Assembly: GCF_900460955.1 (NCBI RefSeq)
Contig: NZ_UFUW01000001.1
Span: 1-64,000, forward strand
Length of the DNA: 64,000 nt
Origin: Cardiobacterium valvarum
GTDB lineage: Bacteria > Pseudomonadota > Gammaproteobacteria > Cardiobacteriales > Cardiobacteriaceae
Direction of reading: 5' to 3'
Part shown: piece after piece, positions 9,047 to 16,566 of the stretch
Position numbering within the stretch: the stretch's first letter is position 1
Layout: each line of letters begins with the position of its first letter
The notes under the pieces: generated by a model
Seen by the model: the letters and a program-made list of their open reading frames with translations, nothing else
Database searches by the model: none
What the model was told of the DNA's origin: nothing
Position numbers and translations under genes: made by a program

Positions 9047-9511
9047 TTATTGCGGCTTCAGCACCATCAGGAAATACACCACCACCATCGCGCAGAAGGC
9101 AGGGTAGCCCAGCCATTCCCAGTAGCGGGCGTAACGGCGGTAGCGCGATGGCAGCGATTTTTCTTGGGCAACAGCTTCTTCCGCCATTGCCGCCATGCGC
9201 AGTTGCAGCCATAAGACTGGCAACCAGCACAGTCCGGCGAAGGCGTACAGCGCAAAAGTCAGCCAAATCCAGCGCGCGGTGGGAGGGAAACCGGCGTAGT
9301 GCGCCAGCCACAGGCCGGAGAGCGGCTGGAAGATGCCCGCCGGCGTGGTCAGCCACCAATCTGCCTTGATGACCCAGCGCGCCACCACCGCTTGGGCGGC
9401 AACCGAGCCGCTGCGGTTGGTCCAGAAGAGGTAAAAGGCGCTGCCGAAGCCGGTGCCGACCAGGATAGTGGCCGAAAGGATGTGCAGGGTTTTTACGATC
9501 AAGTAGTCCAT
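9047..9511 (-). CDS. DUF2269 family integral membrane protein
   Basis: A 154-residue inner-membrane protein with about four hydrophobic helices. It starts MDYLIVKTLHILSATILVGTGFGS, the typical opening of DUF2269 proteins, whose function is unknown. It is the last gene of a four-gene reverse-strand unit. Its ATG shares a base with the stop codon of the DoxX-like gene upstream, which indicates translational coupling. A charged loop (residues about 110-125) separates the last two helices. Confidence 0.75.
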   Translation of the reverse strand: MDYLIVKTLHILSATILVGTGFGSAFYLFWTNRSGSVAAQAVVARWVIKADWWLTTPAGIFQPLSGLWLAHYAGFPPTARWIWLTFALYAFAGLCWLPVLWLQLRMAAMAEEAVAQEKSLPSRYRRYARYWEWLGYPAFCAMVVVYFLMVLKPQ

Positions 9512-9879
9512 CAGCTGCTCCGGGTTTGTTGGTAGAAATAGACGGTGAGCGCCAGTAGCGACAGGTTTTTAACAAGCGGCGCAAAGGGGTGCAGCCAGTA
9601 AGCAGGCAGGCAGCAGGCGATGATGAGGGTGTAGGCGGCGATACTTACGCTTTGCAGCAGCCACAGCGCGGGCAGTCGGCGCAGCGGCGTGAGAATGAGG
9701 ATGCCGAGCAGCACGTCCCAGGCGGATGCCGCGTAGAAAAGCGGACGGCGCCACGGCGTGGCAATGCCGATATCCGCCAGTAATTGCAGCGAGGCGTCGG
9801 GCGCGGTCAGGACGGGCTGCAGCCCGCTCCACAGCCAGAGGAAGGCGAGGGCAGCGGTGAGGTAGGGCGGGATTTTCAT
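9511..9879 (-). CDS. DoxX-like small membrane protein
   Basis: A 122-residue protein with four predicted membrane helices and the short Trp-rich N-terminus (LAFLWLWSGLQPVL) seen in DoxX-like proteins. The family is poorly defined and linked in some bacteria to redox or quinone functions, which is not evidence for this protein. The gene overlaps its upstream neighbour by 4 bp and its downstream one by 1 bp, so the three membrane genes are translated as a set. Confidence 0.65.
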   Translation of the reverse strand: MKIPPYLTAALAFLWLWSGLQPVLTAPDASLQLLADIGIATPWRRPLFYAASAWDVLLGILILTPLRRLPALWLLQSVSIAAYTLIIACCLPAYWLHPFAPLVKNLSLLALTVYFYQQTRSS

Positions 9880-10271
9880 ACGCCCTCCGGCGGTGAGGGC
9901 AAGATGAAGAAGGCGAGGGTAAAGGCGCTGACGGCACCAAGGAGGGTGAGGATAGCGGTGTCTCCTGTCAATTTGTCATGGATGAGCCAATCCAATGGGG
10001 CGGCACACAATATGGCGCTGATGGCTCCGGCAAGTGCGGCGTAGAACGGATTGTCGTTATAAACGCGCCGCCAGGCTAGGTAGCAGCCGCAGAGAAAGGC
10101 TGGGAGGAAGCCGATGGGTATGCCGGCCGGTACGGTGAGAAAAATCAGCGGCGGAGAGATAACGAGTCCTGACCAGAACCCTGCCACCGCCCCACCCCAT
10201 AGGGAATAAAGCAGGACAACTTTCGCCGGGATGTAGTTCAGGTCGTTTTTTATTTCCGAATTTTCTGTCAT
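9876..10271 (-). CDS. Small membrane protein of unknown function
   Basis: A 131-residue protein that I do not recognise. A polar 20-residue N-terminus is followed by about four hydrophobic segments, one with a GxxxG-rich stretch (LLYSLWGGAVAGFWSGLV), and it ends in a short Pro-rich tail. It begins 55 bp after the GbsR-like regulator stops and overlaps the DoxX-like gene by an ATGA junction. The regulator and the two following membrane proteins suggest an envelope-related function controlled locally. Confidence 0.6.
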   Translation of the reverse strand: MTENSEIKNDLNYIPAKVVLLYSLWGGAVAGFWSGLVISPPLIFLTVPAGIPIGFLPAFLCGCYLAWRRVYNDNPFYAALAGAISAILCAAPLDWLIHDKLTGDTAILTLLGAVSAFTLAFFILPSPPEGV

Positions 10272-10326
10272 AAGAGAAATCCAAAGGTAAAAAGAATGCC
10301 TGTCTGCCGTTGGCAGCCAGGCGGGT

Positions 10327-10845
10327 TCAGCGCAGCAGTTTCTGGATGCTCGAGCCCAGTTTCAGCACTTTGGCCAGGATTGTGGTGGAAAGGCGCAGCA
10401 TTTCCTGCGTCCAGCTGGTCAGGGTACCGACAAATTCGTGCGTTTGCGCGATGCGCTGCCGGGCAGTTTCGTTTTCCTGGGCGTATTCGGGGCTGTCCAT
10501 CAGGCTTTGCAGGAAACGTACGGTCGGCTCGATTTCGCGCCGCTGCCGCTCGGCAACGATGATGCGGAAGAGTTCCCACACATCGCCGGAGGTGGTGAAG
10601 TGGTCGCGGCGGTCGCCAAGGATATGCACGGTCTGCACCAGTTGCCAGCTTTGCAGTTCCTTGATGCTGTTGCTAACGTTGGAGCGCGCCACGCCGAGGG
10701 TGTCGACGATTTCATCAGCAGGCATCGGGCGTCCCAGGATGTAGAGCAGCGCATGGATTTGCGCCACGGTGCGGTTCACCCCCCATTGGGTGCCCATCTC
10801 GCCCCAGTGCAGGACAAATTTTTCAGTCGTCGGATTGAGTTTCAT
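10327..10845 (-). CDS. GbsR/MarR-type winged-helix transcriptional regulator
   Basis: A DNA-binding regulator of 172 residues with a winged helix at about 40-95 (helix-turn-helix around ADEIVDTLGVARSNVSNSIK, wing ILGDRRDHF). A long helical C-terminus is likely for dimerisation. The pattern matches the GbsR branch of the MarR superfamily. The ATG at 10845 (MKLNPTTEK) was chosen over an extended upstream frame that would run through the promoter. It heads the operon of three small membrane proteins, and a 17-bp palindrome next to its -35 element suggests autoregulation. Confidence 0.8.
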   Translation of the reverse strand: MKLNPTTEKFVLHWGEMGTQWGVNRTVAQIHALLYILGRPMPADEIVDTLGVARSNVSNSIKELQSWQLVQTVHILGDRRDHFTTSGDVWELFRIIVAERQRREIEPTVRFLQSLMDSPEYAQENETARQRIAQTHEFVGTLTSWTQEMLRLSTTILAKVLKLGSSIQKLLR

Positions 10846-10860
10846 AGGGTGAGAGCATAA

Positions 10861-10883
10861 GGAATAACAGTTATTTCTGTCAA
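10861..10883 (-). promoter_or_regulatory. Palindromic operator beside the GbsR-like promoter
   Basis: A palindrome GGAATAAC-A-GTTATTTC (10861-10877; arms match in 7 of 8 positions) lies directly beside a perfect TTGACA -35 on the reverse strand (10878-10883), 16-38 bp before the regulator's start. The -10 is poor (TATGCT at 19 bp spacing is the best I see). A repressor bound here would block the promoter. Confidence 0.5.
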
Positions 10884-11005
10884 CAGTGAAATTGCGACGG
10901 AACTTAATCTTCGCTCCCGCGCCCTCCTTGTAGCCAAAACGCCGGAATGGCAGGCAAAGCAGCTTACAATGCCGCCTTCTCCGCTTGGCCGATCCGACGA
11001 ATCCG

Positions 11006-11716
11006 ATGCTCCTTCTCTTCACCGACCTCGACGATACCCTTTTCACCAGCGCGCGCAAGGCAGCGCCGACGCCTGCGCATGTACCGCTCGCCTATCTCAA
11101 AGACGGCGCACCGATTTCCTACGCTTCGCCGTGTCAACAGGCATTGCTGGCGCACTGGCAGGCGCACGCCACGATGATTCCTGTCACCGCGCGCAATCTT
11201 GATGCCTATCGCCGCGTGCGTATTCCTTTCACCGCCCATGCCGTCATCAACCACGGCGGCGTCATCCTCCTGCCGGATGGCAGCGCTGATCCTGCCTGGC
11301 TGGCGCAGAGCCGTGCCAGTGCCGCCCAAAGCGTCGCCGGACTTGAAACCCTTGCCGCGCACCTGCCGGCGACTGCCGCGCTCAACGTCCGCCTCATCTG
11401 CGATTACGACATTCCCTTCTATCTGCTCATGAAAAGCACCAGCGCTGATCTCGCCTCGCTGGATGATGCCGCCGGGCGCCTGCGCCCACATTTGGGCGAT
11501 GCCTACCGTCTGCACCAGAACGGCAACAACCTCGCTGTCCTCCCCGCCTGGCTCGACAAGGCGCACGCCGTCGCCCATCTGCTCGCCAAGTACCGCGCCG
11601 ACCATCCGGCCCTGATCAGCATCGGCATGGGCGACAGCAGCAGCGACCTGCCTTATATGCGCCTCTGCGACTACCTTCTTGCCCCTTCCGCCAGCCAAAT
11701 TGCCCGCCAACTATGA
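11006..11716 (+). CDS. HAD-superfamily phosphatase of the Ter/StiP-associated type
   Basis: A 236-residue HAD hydrolase with the nucleophile motif DLDDT at 7-11 near the N-terminus and the C-terminal acidic motif IGMGDSSSDLP. The Cof-like cap lies between. The ATG at 11006 places the catalytic Asp at residue 7 as is usual; an upstream TTG only adds seven residues. It overlaps the following StiP-type gene by an ATGA junction. HAD plus phosphoribosyltransferase pairs are part of the biosynthetic arm of tellurite-resistance-like (Ter) stress loci described by Anantharaman, Iyer and Aravind, where they are proposed to make a nucleoside-like metabolite. Confidence 0.8.
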   Translation: MLLLFTDLDDTLFTSARKAAPTPAHVPLAYLKDGAPISYASPCQQALLAHWQAHATMIPVTARNLDAYRRVRIPFTAHAVINHGGVILLPDGSADPAWLAQSRASAAQSVAGLETLAAHLPATAALNVRLICDYDIPFYLLMKSTSADLASLDDAAGRLRPHLGDAYRLHQNGNNLAVLPAWLDKAHAVAHLLAKYRADHPALISIGMGDSSSDLPYMRLCDYLLAPSASQIARQL

Positions 11717-12798
11717 ACATGCCCTTCCACGGCAGCTACCGCGCCGAACAAGTGACCTTCCTGCTGAAACCCATCCAGCTGGCGCCCATCGCCGATACCG
11801 CCGCCAAAGAAGCGCTCATCCAAAGTGGGCAAAAGCATTACAGCGAAATGCTCTCGCCCGAATACCCGCCCAGCGCGCGTTACCTTGAGCTCTTCCGCGT
11901 CGCCTGCGCGCAGAACGAAGCGCGCATGGCCGCTGACTGCCACCAGCTTGCTGCGAATATCGCCGCGCGTCACCATCGTCCGCCCGCGCTCGTCTCGCTG
12001 GCGCGCGCCGGTACACCGGTCGGCGTCATCCTGCGCGCTATTCTCAGCCGCCACTACGGCGCACCTATCGCCCATTACAGCATCTCGATCATCCGCGATC
12101 GCGGCATCGACGAGAACGCCCTGCGCCACATCCTCGCTCATCACGCCGACACCGACCTCGTCTTCATCGACGGCTGGACGGGCAAAGGCGTCATCGCCCG
12201 CGAATTGCACCGCTTCATCGCCGCTTACAACGCGCAAGCGGGGACGAACATCGACAGCGGCCTCTACGTCCTCGCCGACCTCTCCGGCACGGCTGCCTGC
12301 GCCGCCACCGCCGACGACTACCTCATCCCGTCCGCCCTCCTGAATGCCACCATCAGTGGCCTCATCAGCCGCAGCATCCTGAACGAACAAATTGCTGCGG
12401 ACGACTATCACGGCTGCGTCTATTACCGCGATCTCGCGCCACACGATCTCTCGCAAACCTTTGCCGACCGCATCAGCACACTGGCTGACGGCGAGCTGCC
12501 TACCGTCGCGCCTGCCGACACGGCACAGGCTGCCGCAACCGCGCAACACCTGCTCGCCGATATCCGCGCCCGCTACGGCATCAGCAACGACAACCTCATC
12601 AAACCCGGTATCGGCGAAGCAACGCGCGTCCTGCTGCGCCGCCATCCGGAACGCCTCATCCTGCGCGACCCTGCCGCCCCTGCTACTGCCCATCTCGTGC
12701 AACTCGCCGCTGAAAAACAGGCCATCGTTGAACACCGTCCGGATCTGCCGTATCACGCCGTCGCGCTTATCCGTTCGCACCGCCCGATAAACAGTTGA
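11713..12798 (+). CDS. StiP-type phosphoribosyltransferase/Pelota-domain protein (Ter-associated)
   Basis: A 361-residue cytoplasmic protein with the family opening FHGSYRAEQVTFLLKPI, a PRTase-like core (about 30-270) including LVFIDGWTGKG as the nucleotide-binding segment, and a C-terminal Pelota-like RNA-binding domain (about 275-355). Databases also call this family 'cysteine protease StiP', but the fold is a phosphoribosyltransferase. It is translationally coupled to the HAD phosphatase. No terB/C/D/E gene or ATP-grasp partner is in the window, so the pair stands alone here. Confidence 0.8.
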   Translation: MNMPFHGSYRAEQVTFLLKPIQLAPIADTAAKEALIQSGQKHYSEMLSPEYPPSARYLELFRVACAQNEARMAADCHQLAANIAARHHRPPALVSLARAGTPVGVILRAILSRHYGAPIAHYSISIIRDRGIDENALRHILAHHADTDLVFIDGWTGKGVIARELHRFIAAYNAQAGTNIDSGLYVLADLSGTAACAATADDYLIPSALLNATISGLISRSILNEQIAADDYHGCVYYRDLAPHDLSQTFADRISTLADGELPTVAPADTAQAAATAQHLLADIRARYGISNDNLIKPGIGEATRVLLRRHPERLILRDPAAPATAHLVQLAAEKQAIVEHRPDLPYHAVALIRSHRPINS

Positions 12799-12810
12799 GA
12801 TAGTGGCCGC

Positions 12811-12892
12811 CAAGCGGTGTGAATATTGGCTCCGCCAAGCGGCGTCGTTACTGGGCTCGTCAAGCGGCGTGGTTGCTGGGTCTGTCAAGCGG
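12811..12892. repeat. 25-bp extragenic tandem repeat, array 2
   Basis: Three consecutive exact-length units (12811-12835, 12836-12860, 12861-12885) and the first seven bases of a fourth, directly after the StiP gene. All start CAAGCGG, and variation is concentrated at unit positions 8-15 and 19-24. There are no unique spacers. Confidence 0.88.
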
Positions 12893-12927
12893 CCATAAGC
12901 ACCAATCCATGCGCGGGGGCGTTGCCA

Positions 12928-12957
12928 TAAAAAACGGGCCCGGGGCCCGTTTTTTTC
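12928..12957. terminator. Bidirectional terminator between StiP-type gene and hslR
   Basis: AAAAAACGGGCCC/GGGCCCGTTTTTTT palindrome between two convergent genes. It has T runs on both strands. Confidence 0.9.
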
Positions 12958-12969
12958 ATCGGCTGTCGC

Positions 12970-13362
12970 CTATTCGCCATGGCGGAAGGCGCGGATTTGT
13001 CTGCGGTCGCGTTTATCCGGGCGGCGGTTAGGGTAATGCACCATGTCGCGGGCGGCTTGTTGTTGAGCGTGCAGTTCGGCGCGACGGGCGATGCTGTCTG
13101 CGGTTTCGGCGTAAAAGGTCTGCGCGATGGGCGCACTGACGCGCTTGTTCTCGCAGCGGATGACGGTCACGTCGTAAACCTGTTCGCCGTGTTTGTCGAT
13201 ATGCAGCAGATCGCCGCTTTTGATGGTGCGTGCCGCTTTGGCACGCTGTCCGCCGACGAGAACCTGGCCGTTTTCAATGGCGGCTTTGGCGAGCGCCCGG
13301 CTTTTGTAGAAGCGTGCCGCCCACAACCATTGGTCGAGGCGGACGCCCACAGCATCGTTCAT
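12970..13362 (-). CDS. hslR: Hsp15-like S4-domain RNA-binding protein
   Basis: Ribosome-associated heat-shock protein that in E. coli binds stalled 50S subunits still carrying nascent chains. The S4 domain occupies about 8-75 (VRLDQWLWAARFYKSR and ENGQVLVGGQRAK are the typical helices), followed by a basic C-terminal tail rich in Arg. The 130 residues match the family length. It overlaps the minE stop by 4 bp, so it lies at the end of the min transcript. Confidence 0.88.
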   Translation of the reverse strand: MNDAVGVRLDQWLWAARFYKSRALAKAAIENGQVLVGGQRAKAARTIKSGDLLHIDKHGEQVYDVTVIRCENKRVSAPIAQTFYAETADSIARRAELHAQQQAARDMVHYPNRRPDKRDRRQIRAFRHGE

Positions 13363-13643
13363 GGGATTTGCGCGTTTTCCGGCAGGTTGTCTTTACTGTG
13401 CAGGTTGATGTTGAGTTCGAGGATTTCCGTTTCCCCTTCGCGCGAGAAATCGGCGCTGATGTCTTCGAGGTTGATGGCGAAGTATTTTTTCACCACTTCG
13501 AGGATTTCCCGCTTCATGGTTTCCAGCAGTTGCGGCTGGCTGCTCTGGTTGCGCTGGTGCGCGACGATGATTTGCAGGCGCTCTTTGGCCGTTGCCGCGG
13601 AATGCTGCGGCCGGTTTTTTCTGAAGAAATCAAACAAGCTCAT
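13359..13643 (-). CDS. minE: Cell division topological specificity factor MinE
   Basis: Drives pole-to-pole oscillation of MinCD by stimulating the MinD ATPase. The start at 13643 gives MSLFDFFRKN, the family's amphipathic membrane-targeting N-terminus; an upstream in-frame start would run into minD. The MinD-binding segment and ERLQIIVAHQR lie at about 15-40 and the dimeric topological domain follows. The length of 94 residues is close to the 88 of E. coli. It sits 4 bp after minD. Confidence 0.95.
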   Translation of the reverse strand: MSLFDFFRKNRPQHSAATAKERLQIIVAHQRNQSSQPQLLETMKREILEVVKKYFAINLEDISADFSREGETEILELNINLHSKDNLPENAQIP

Positions 13644-13647
13644 GATC

Positions 13648-14463
13648 CTAACCTCCGAAGAGTTTGGAGAAGATGCCTTTGCGTTTGACATCGAGGAAGC
13701 GGTGCGGCAGATCTTTGCCGAGGAAGCGTTCGACCAGATCGGAGTAGGCCTGGCCTGCGTGACTGTCGGAGAAGAGGATGACCGGTTCGCCCCGGTTGGA
13801 AGCGATCAGGACGTTGTCATGGTCTTCGGGGATGACGCCGAGCAGGGGGATGGAGAGGATTTCGATGACGTCTTCCACGGAAAGCATTTCCTGCTGCTGC
13901 ACGCGTTCGGGTTTGTAGCGGGTGATGACGAGGTGTTCTTTGACCGCTTCTTCACCCAGCTCGGCGCGACGCGATTTGCTGGCGAGGATGCCGAGGATGC
14001 GGTCGGAATCGCGTACGGAGGAAATTTCGGGGTTGGTGGTGATGATGGCTTCATCGGCAAAGTAAAGCGCCATCAGGGCGCCTTGTTCGATACCGGCGGG
14101 GCTGTCGCAGATGATGTATTCAAAGTCCATCGCTTTCAGGTCGCCGATGACTTTTTCCACGCCTTCTTTGGTAAGCGCTTCCTTGTCGCGGGTTTGCGAG
14201 GCGGCGAGCACATAGAGGTTTTCCACCCGCTTGTCCTTGATCAGCGCCTGTTTCAGGCTGGCTTCACCGTTGATAACGTTGACGAAGTCGTATACCACGC
14301 GGCGCTCTACGCCCATGATGAGGTCGAGGTTGCGCAGGCCGACGTCGAAGTCGATCACGCAGGTTTTGTGTCCCTTCATGGCAAAACCGCAGGCGATACT
14401 GGCGCTGGTCGTGGTCTTCCCTACTCCGCCTTTACCTGAGGTGACGACGATAACTTTACTCAT
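13648..14463 (-). CDS. minD: Septum-site-determining ATPase MinD
   Basis: Membrane-cycling ParA-type ATPase that recruits MinC and is released by MinE. The deviant Walker A KGGVGKTT lies at 11-18. The C-terminus ends in the amphipathic membrane-targeting helix (KGIFSKLFGG). At 271 residues it matches E. coli MinD (270). It is the middle gene of minC-minD-minE and starts 33 bp after the minC stop. Confidence 0.97.
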   Translation of the reverse strand: MSKVIVVTSGKGGVGKTTTSASIACGFAMKGHKTCVIDFDVGLRNLDLIMGVERRVVYDFVNVINGEASLKQALIKDKRVENLYVLAASQTRDKEALTKEGVEKVIGDLKAMDFEYIICDSPAGIEQGALMALYFADEAIITTNPEISSVRDSDRILGILASKSRRAELGEEAVKEHLVITRYKPERVQQQEMLSVEDVIEILSIPLLGVIPEDHDNVLIASNRGEPVILFSDSHAGQAYSDLVERFLGKDLPHRFLDVKRKGIFSKLFGG

Positions 14464-14496
14464 GTTTTTGTCTCTTTGTTATGGTGTGGCGCGGCA

Positions 14497-15219
14497 TTAT
14501 ACCGACACTATGCGCATGCTTTCATCCGCATTCAGGCTGATAAAGACGTTGTGATGGATGCCGTTTGCCTGCAACTGCTCCATGTCCTGATAGAAACCGG
14601 CGATGGAAACCAGCTCGGCGCCAAGGGTGTGGCAATAAATGTAGGCGGCGGTGTTGTCCTGTCCGCCGGCAAAAGCGCGCCCACGCAAGGCGCCGTACAC
14701 GGTGATGTTGCCGTCGGCGTAAATTTCCGCCCCCGGGCTGACGCTGCCGATGATGACCAGGTCGCCGCCCGGTGCGAGAACACGCTGCCCGGAACGGATG
14801 TTGTGCCGTACCAGTTTGGTCGGTACGGCGGCGGGCGGTGCGGGTCGGGAGACAGGGGGTTCTTCGCTCGTTTTGGCGGCGGGTGCGGCCTTGCCGCTTT
14901 TACTTTCACCGCTGATTTCTGCCAGCCCTGCCGCAGCCAGGGCGCCGTCGGCCAGCTGGCCGCCACTGATGCCGATCAGGCAGAGTCCGTGCCGCTCAAA
15001 AATCCGTTTCAGTGTTTTCAGCCATTTGCCATCCGCCTGAAAACCGTCCAGGGCGGACAAATCGGCAACCAGCGGCTGGGTAGCGAAGAATCCGGCGGGC
15101 ACCTGCGCGATTTTGGCTTCCAGTAGTTCATCAATGCCGGTGGTGTCGGCGTCTTGCAGCAGGACGGCGGTAATACTGATGTTGCGTCCTTTGAAAGGGA
15201 TGGGGTCGCTCATGGCCAT
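14497..15219 (-). CDS. minC: Septum-site inhibitor MinC
   Basis: FtsZ-polymerisation inhibitor positioned by MinD. The N-terminal FtsZ-binding domain (about 1-110) begins with PFKGRNISITAVLLQD. A Pro/Ala/Lys-rich linker (about 115-145) leads to the C-terminal beta-helix domain (about 150-235), seen as RSGQRVLAPGGDLVIIGSV and GNITVYGALRGRAFAG. ATG codons at 15219 and 15213 are equally plausible. Longer upstream extension would run through a terminator hairpin. The operon order minC-minD-minE-hslR is clear. Confidence 0.93.
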   Translation of the reverse strand: MAMSDPIPFKGRNISITAVLLQDADTTGIDELLEAKIAQVPAGFFATQPLVADLSALDGFQADGKWLKTLKRIFERHGLCLIGISGGQLADGALAAAGLAEISGESKSGKAAPAAKTSEEPPVSRPAPPAAVPTKLVRHNIRSGQRVLAPGGDLVIIGSVSPGAEIYADGNITVYGALRGRAFAGGQDNTAAYIYCHTLGAELVSIAGFYQDMEQLQANGIHHNVFISLNADESMRIVSV

Positions 15220-15322
15220 GCGGGAATCTGTGAAAACGGCAGCATGATACGGGCTTAGGCGCATGCCCTCAAGTACGCCCCCAGATTGGGACTGGCTCGT
15301 CTCCCACTGCGGTTGAGCGGGC

Positions 15323-15381
15323 AAAAAAATACCGCTTCCGAAGAAGCGGCCAAGTTTTCAGGTACATATTTAATGAAATGT
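15323..15381 (-). ncRNA. Candidate short RNA or attenuator in the minC leader
   Basis: On the reverse strand a promoter-like pair (see next entry) is followed within 60 bp by a perfect terminator: CCGCTTC-TTCG-GAAGCGG (15332-15349) closed by a stable UUCG tetraloop, then A and seven T. No reverse-strand gene lies upstream because glk is divergent, so the terminator can only act on a transcript that starts in this spacer. The product would be about 59 nt, with read-through producing minC mRNA. Confidence 0.5.
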
Positions 15382-15387
15382 GCCCAC

Positions 15388-15416
15388 ATTATACACAGGA
15401 AAAGCTAAGATGACAG
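15388..15416 (-). promoter_or_regulatory. Candidate promoter of the minC leader
   Basis: Reverse strand CTGTCA (15411-15416) and a perfect TATAAT (15388-15393) with a 17-bp spacer. Predicted transcription start is near 15381. Confidence 0.55.
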
Positions 15417-15484
15417 AAAATTTGCGTCATTCCTACCAAAACATGACACACTGCCCATAAATCCCCACAACTCCAGGAGAGACC

Positions 15485-16432
15485 ATGTCAACTTACGCCC
15501 TGCTCGCCGATATCGGTGGCACCAACGCCCGTTTCGCCCTCGGCGACGGTACCCGCCTGCATGCCATTGATACCCTGCCCACCGCCGACTATCCGCGCCT
15601 TGAAGACGCCATCGCTGCCTACCTGCGTGCGCAGAATATCAGCGTCAAACAGGCGTCGATTGCTATCGCCAACCCCGTCACTGGCGATAGCGTGCAGATG
15701 ACCAACCACCACTGGAAATTTTCCATCCGCGCCCTGCAAGCGGAGTTTCAGCTGGACAAACTGCGCGTTATCAACGACTTCACCGCACAGGCGCTGGCTG
15801 TGCCGCATCTCGGCGCCGATGAAAAACGCCTCGTCAGTGCCGGCGAAGCGGCGGATGGCACCCCGCTTGCCGTCATCGGCCCCGGCACCGGCCTCGGTGT
15901 GTCCGCCCTCGTTCCGGACGGGCACGGTGGCTGGGTGGCACTCGCCGGTGAAGGCGGACATGTCAGCTTTGCACCAAGAAACGACACCGAAGTGGCCATC
16001 TGGAAATATGCGCATGCCCGCCGTAGCCACGTTTCCGCCGAACGCATCACCAACGGCGCCGGCCTGACCCTTATTGACAATGCCCTTGCCACCCTGCGCG
16101 GCGAAACGCTGCCTGAGCGCCGTCCGGCGGATATCACCACAGCGGCACTCGCCGGCGAGGCAACGGCGCGGCAAACACTTGATACCTACTGCGCTGCGCT
16201 GGCCACCGTCACCGCCGACCTTGTCCTCACCCTCGGCGCACGCGGCGGCGTGTACCTCTGCGGCGGCATCCTGCCGCGTATCGCCGATTACTTCATCAAC
16301 GAAAGCCCGTTCAAAACCCGCTTTATCGACAAAGGCCGTTTCGAAGGCTACCTCGCCGCCGTACCCATCTGGTTGGTGACGGCAAAGAACCCCGGCCTGG
16401 TCGGGGCTGCTGCTGCCCTGCAACAAGGCTGA
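15485..16432 (+). CDS. glk: Glucokinase
   Basis: ATP-dependent glucose phosphorylation in the cytoplasm, feeding glycolysis from free glucose such as that released by glycogen breakdown. The phosphate-binding motif LADIGGTNARFAL lies at about 8-20, the sugar-binding RVINDFTAQALA at about 97-108, and GPGTGLGVSAL follows. At 315 residues it matches E. coli Glk (321). The ATG follows CAGGAGA. It is a single-gene unit divergent from minC and closed by a strong terminator. Confidence 0.95.
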   Translation: MSTYALLADIGGTNARFALGDGTRLHAIDTLPTADYPRLEDAIAAYLRAQNISVKQASIAIANPVTGDSVQMTNHHWKFSIRALQAEFQLDKLRVINDFTAQALAVPHLGADEKRLVSAGEAADGTPLAVIGPGTGLGVSALVPDGHGGWVALAGEGGHVSFAPRNDTEVAIWKYAHARRSHVSAERITNGAGLTLIDNALATLRGETLPERRPADITTAALAGEATARQTLDTYCAALATVTADLVLTLGARGGVYLCGGILPRIADYFINESPFKTRFIDKGRFEGYLAAVPIWLVTAKNPGLVGAAAALQQG

Positions 16433-16449
16433 TTCCACCGTTTCATGAC

Positions 16450-16475
16450 AAACGCCCCGTTGCCGGGGCGTTTTT
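16450..16475 (+). terminator. Rho-independent terminator after glk
   Basis: AAACGCCCC/GGGGCGTTTTT stem with a short loop, 17 bases after the glk stop. Confidence 0.9.
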
Positions 16476-16486
16476 GCATCCATGAC

Positions 16487-16551
16487 CTTCATACACGACA
16501 AGAACCCACCAAGCGGGCCGCCGGAGAGTTTTTCTTCTGTTGTGTACGAAG
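16487..16551. repeat. Small inverted-repeat element (hairpin), copy 1
   Basis: Ends CTTCATACACGACAAGAA (16487-16504) and, inverted, the complement of CTTCGTACACAACAGAAGAA (16532-16551). The core contains CCAAGCGGG. It resembles the element at 18783-18874 in its ends and core, as a small non-autonomous element would. Confidence 0.6.
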
Positions 16552-16566
16552 ATTAATGACAAAGGC

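Noticed and set aside
12811..12892. Regular repeats considered as a CRISPR array
   Set aside because: Units are directly joined with no unique spacers and no cas genes are present.
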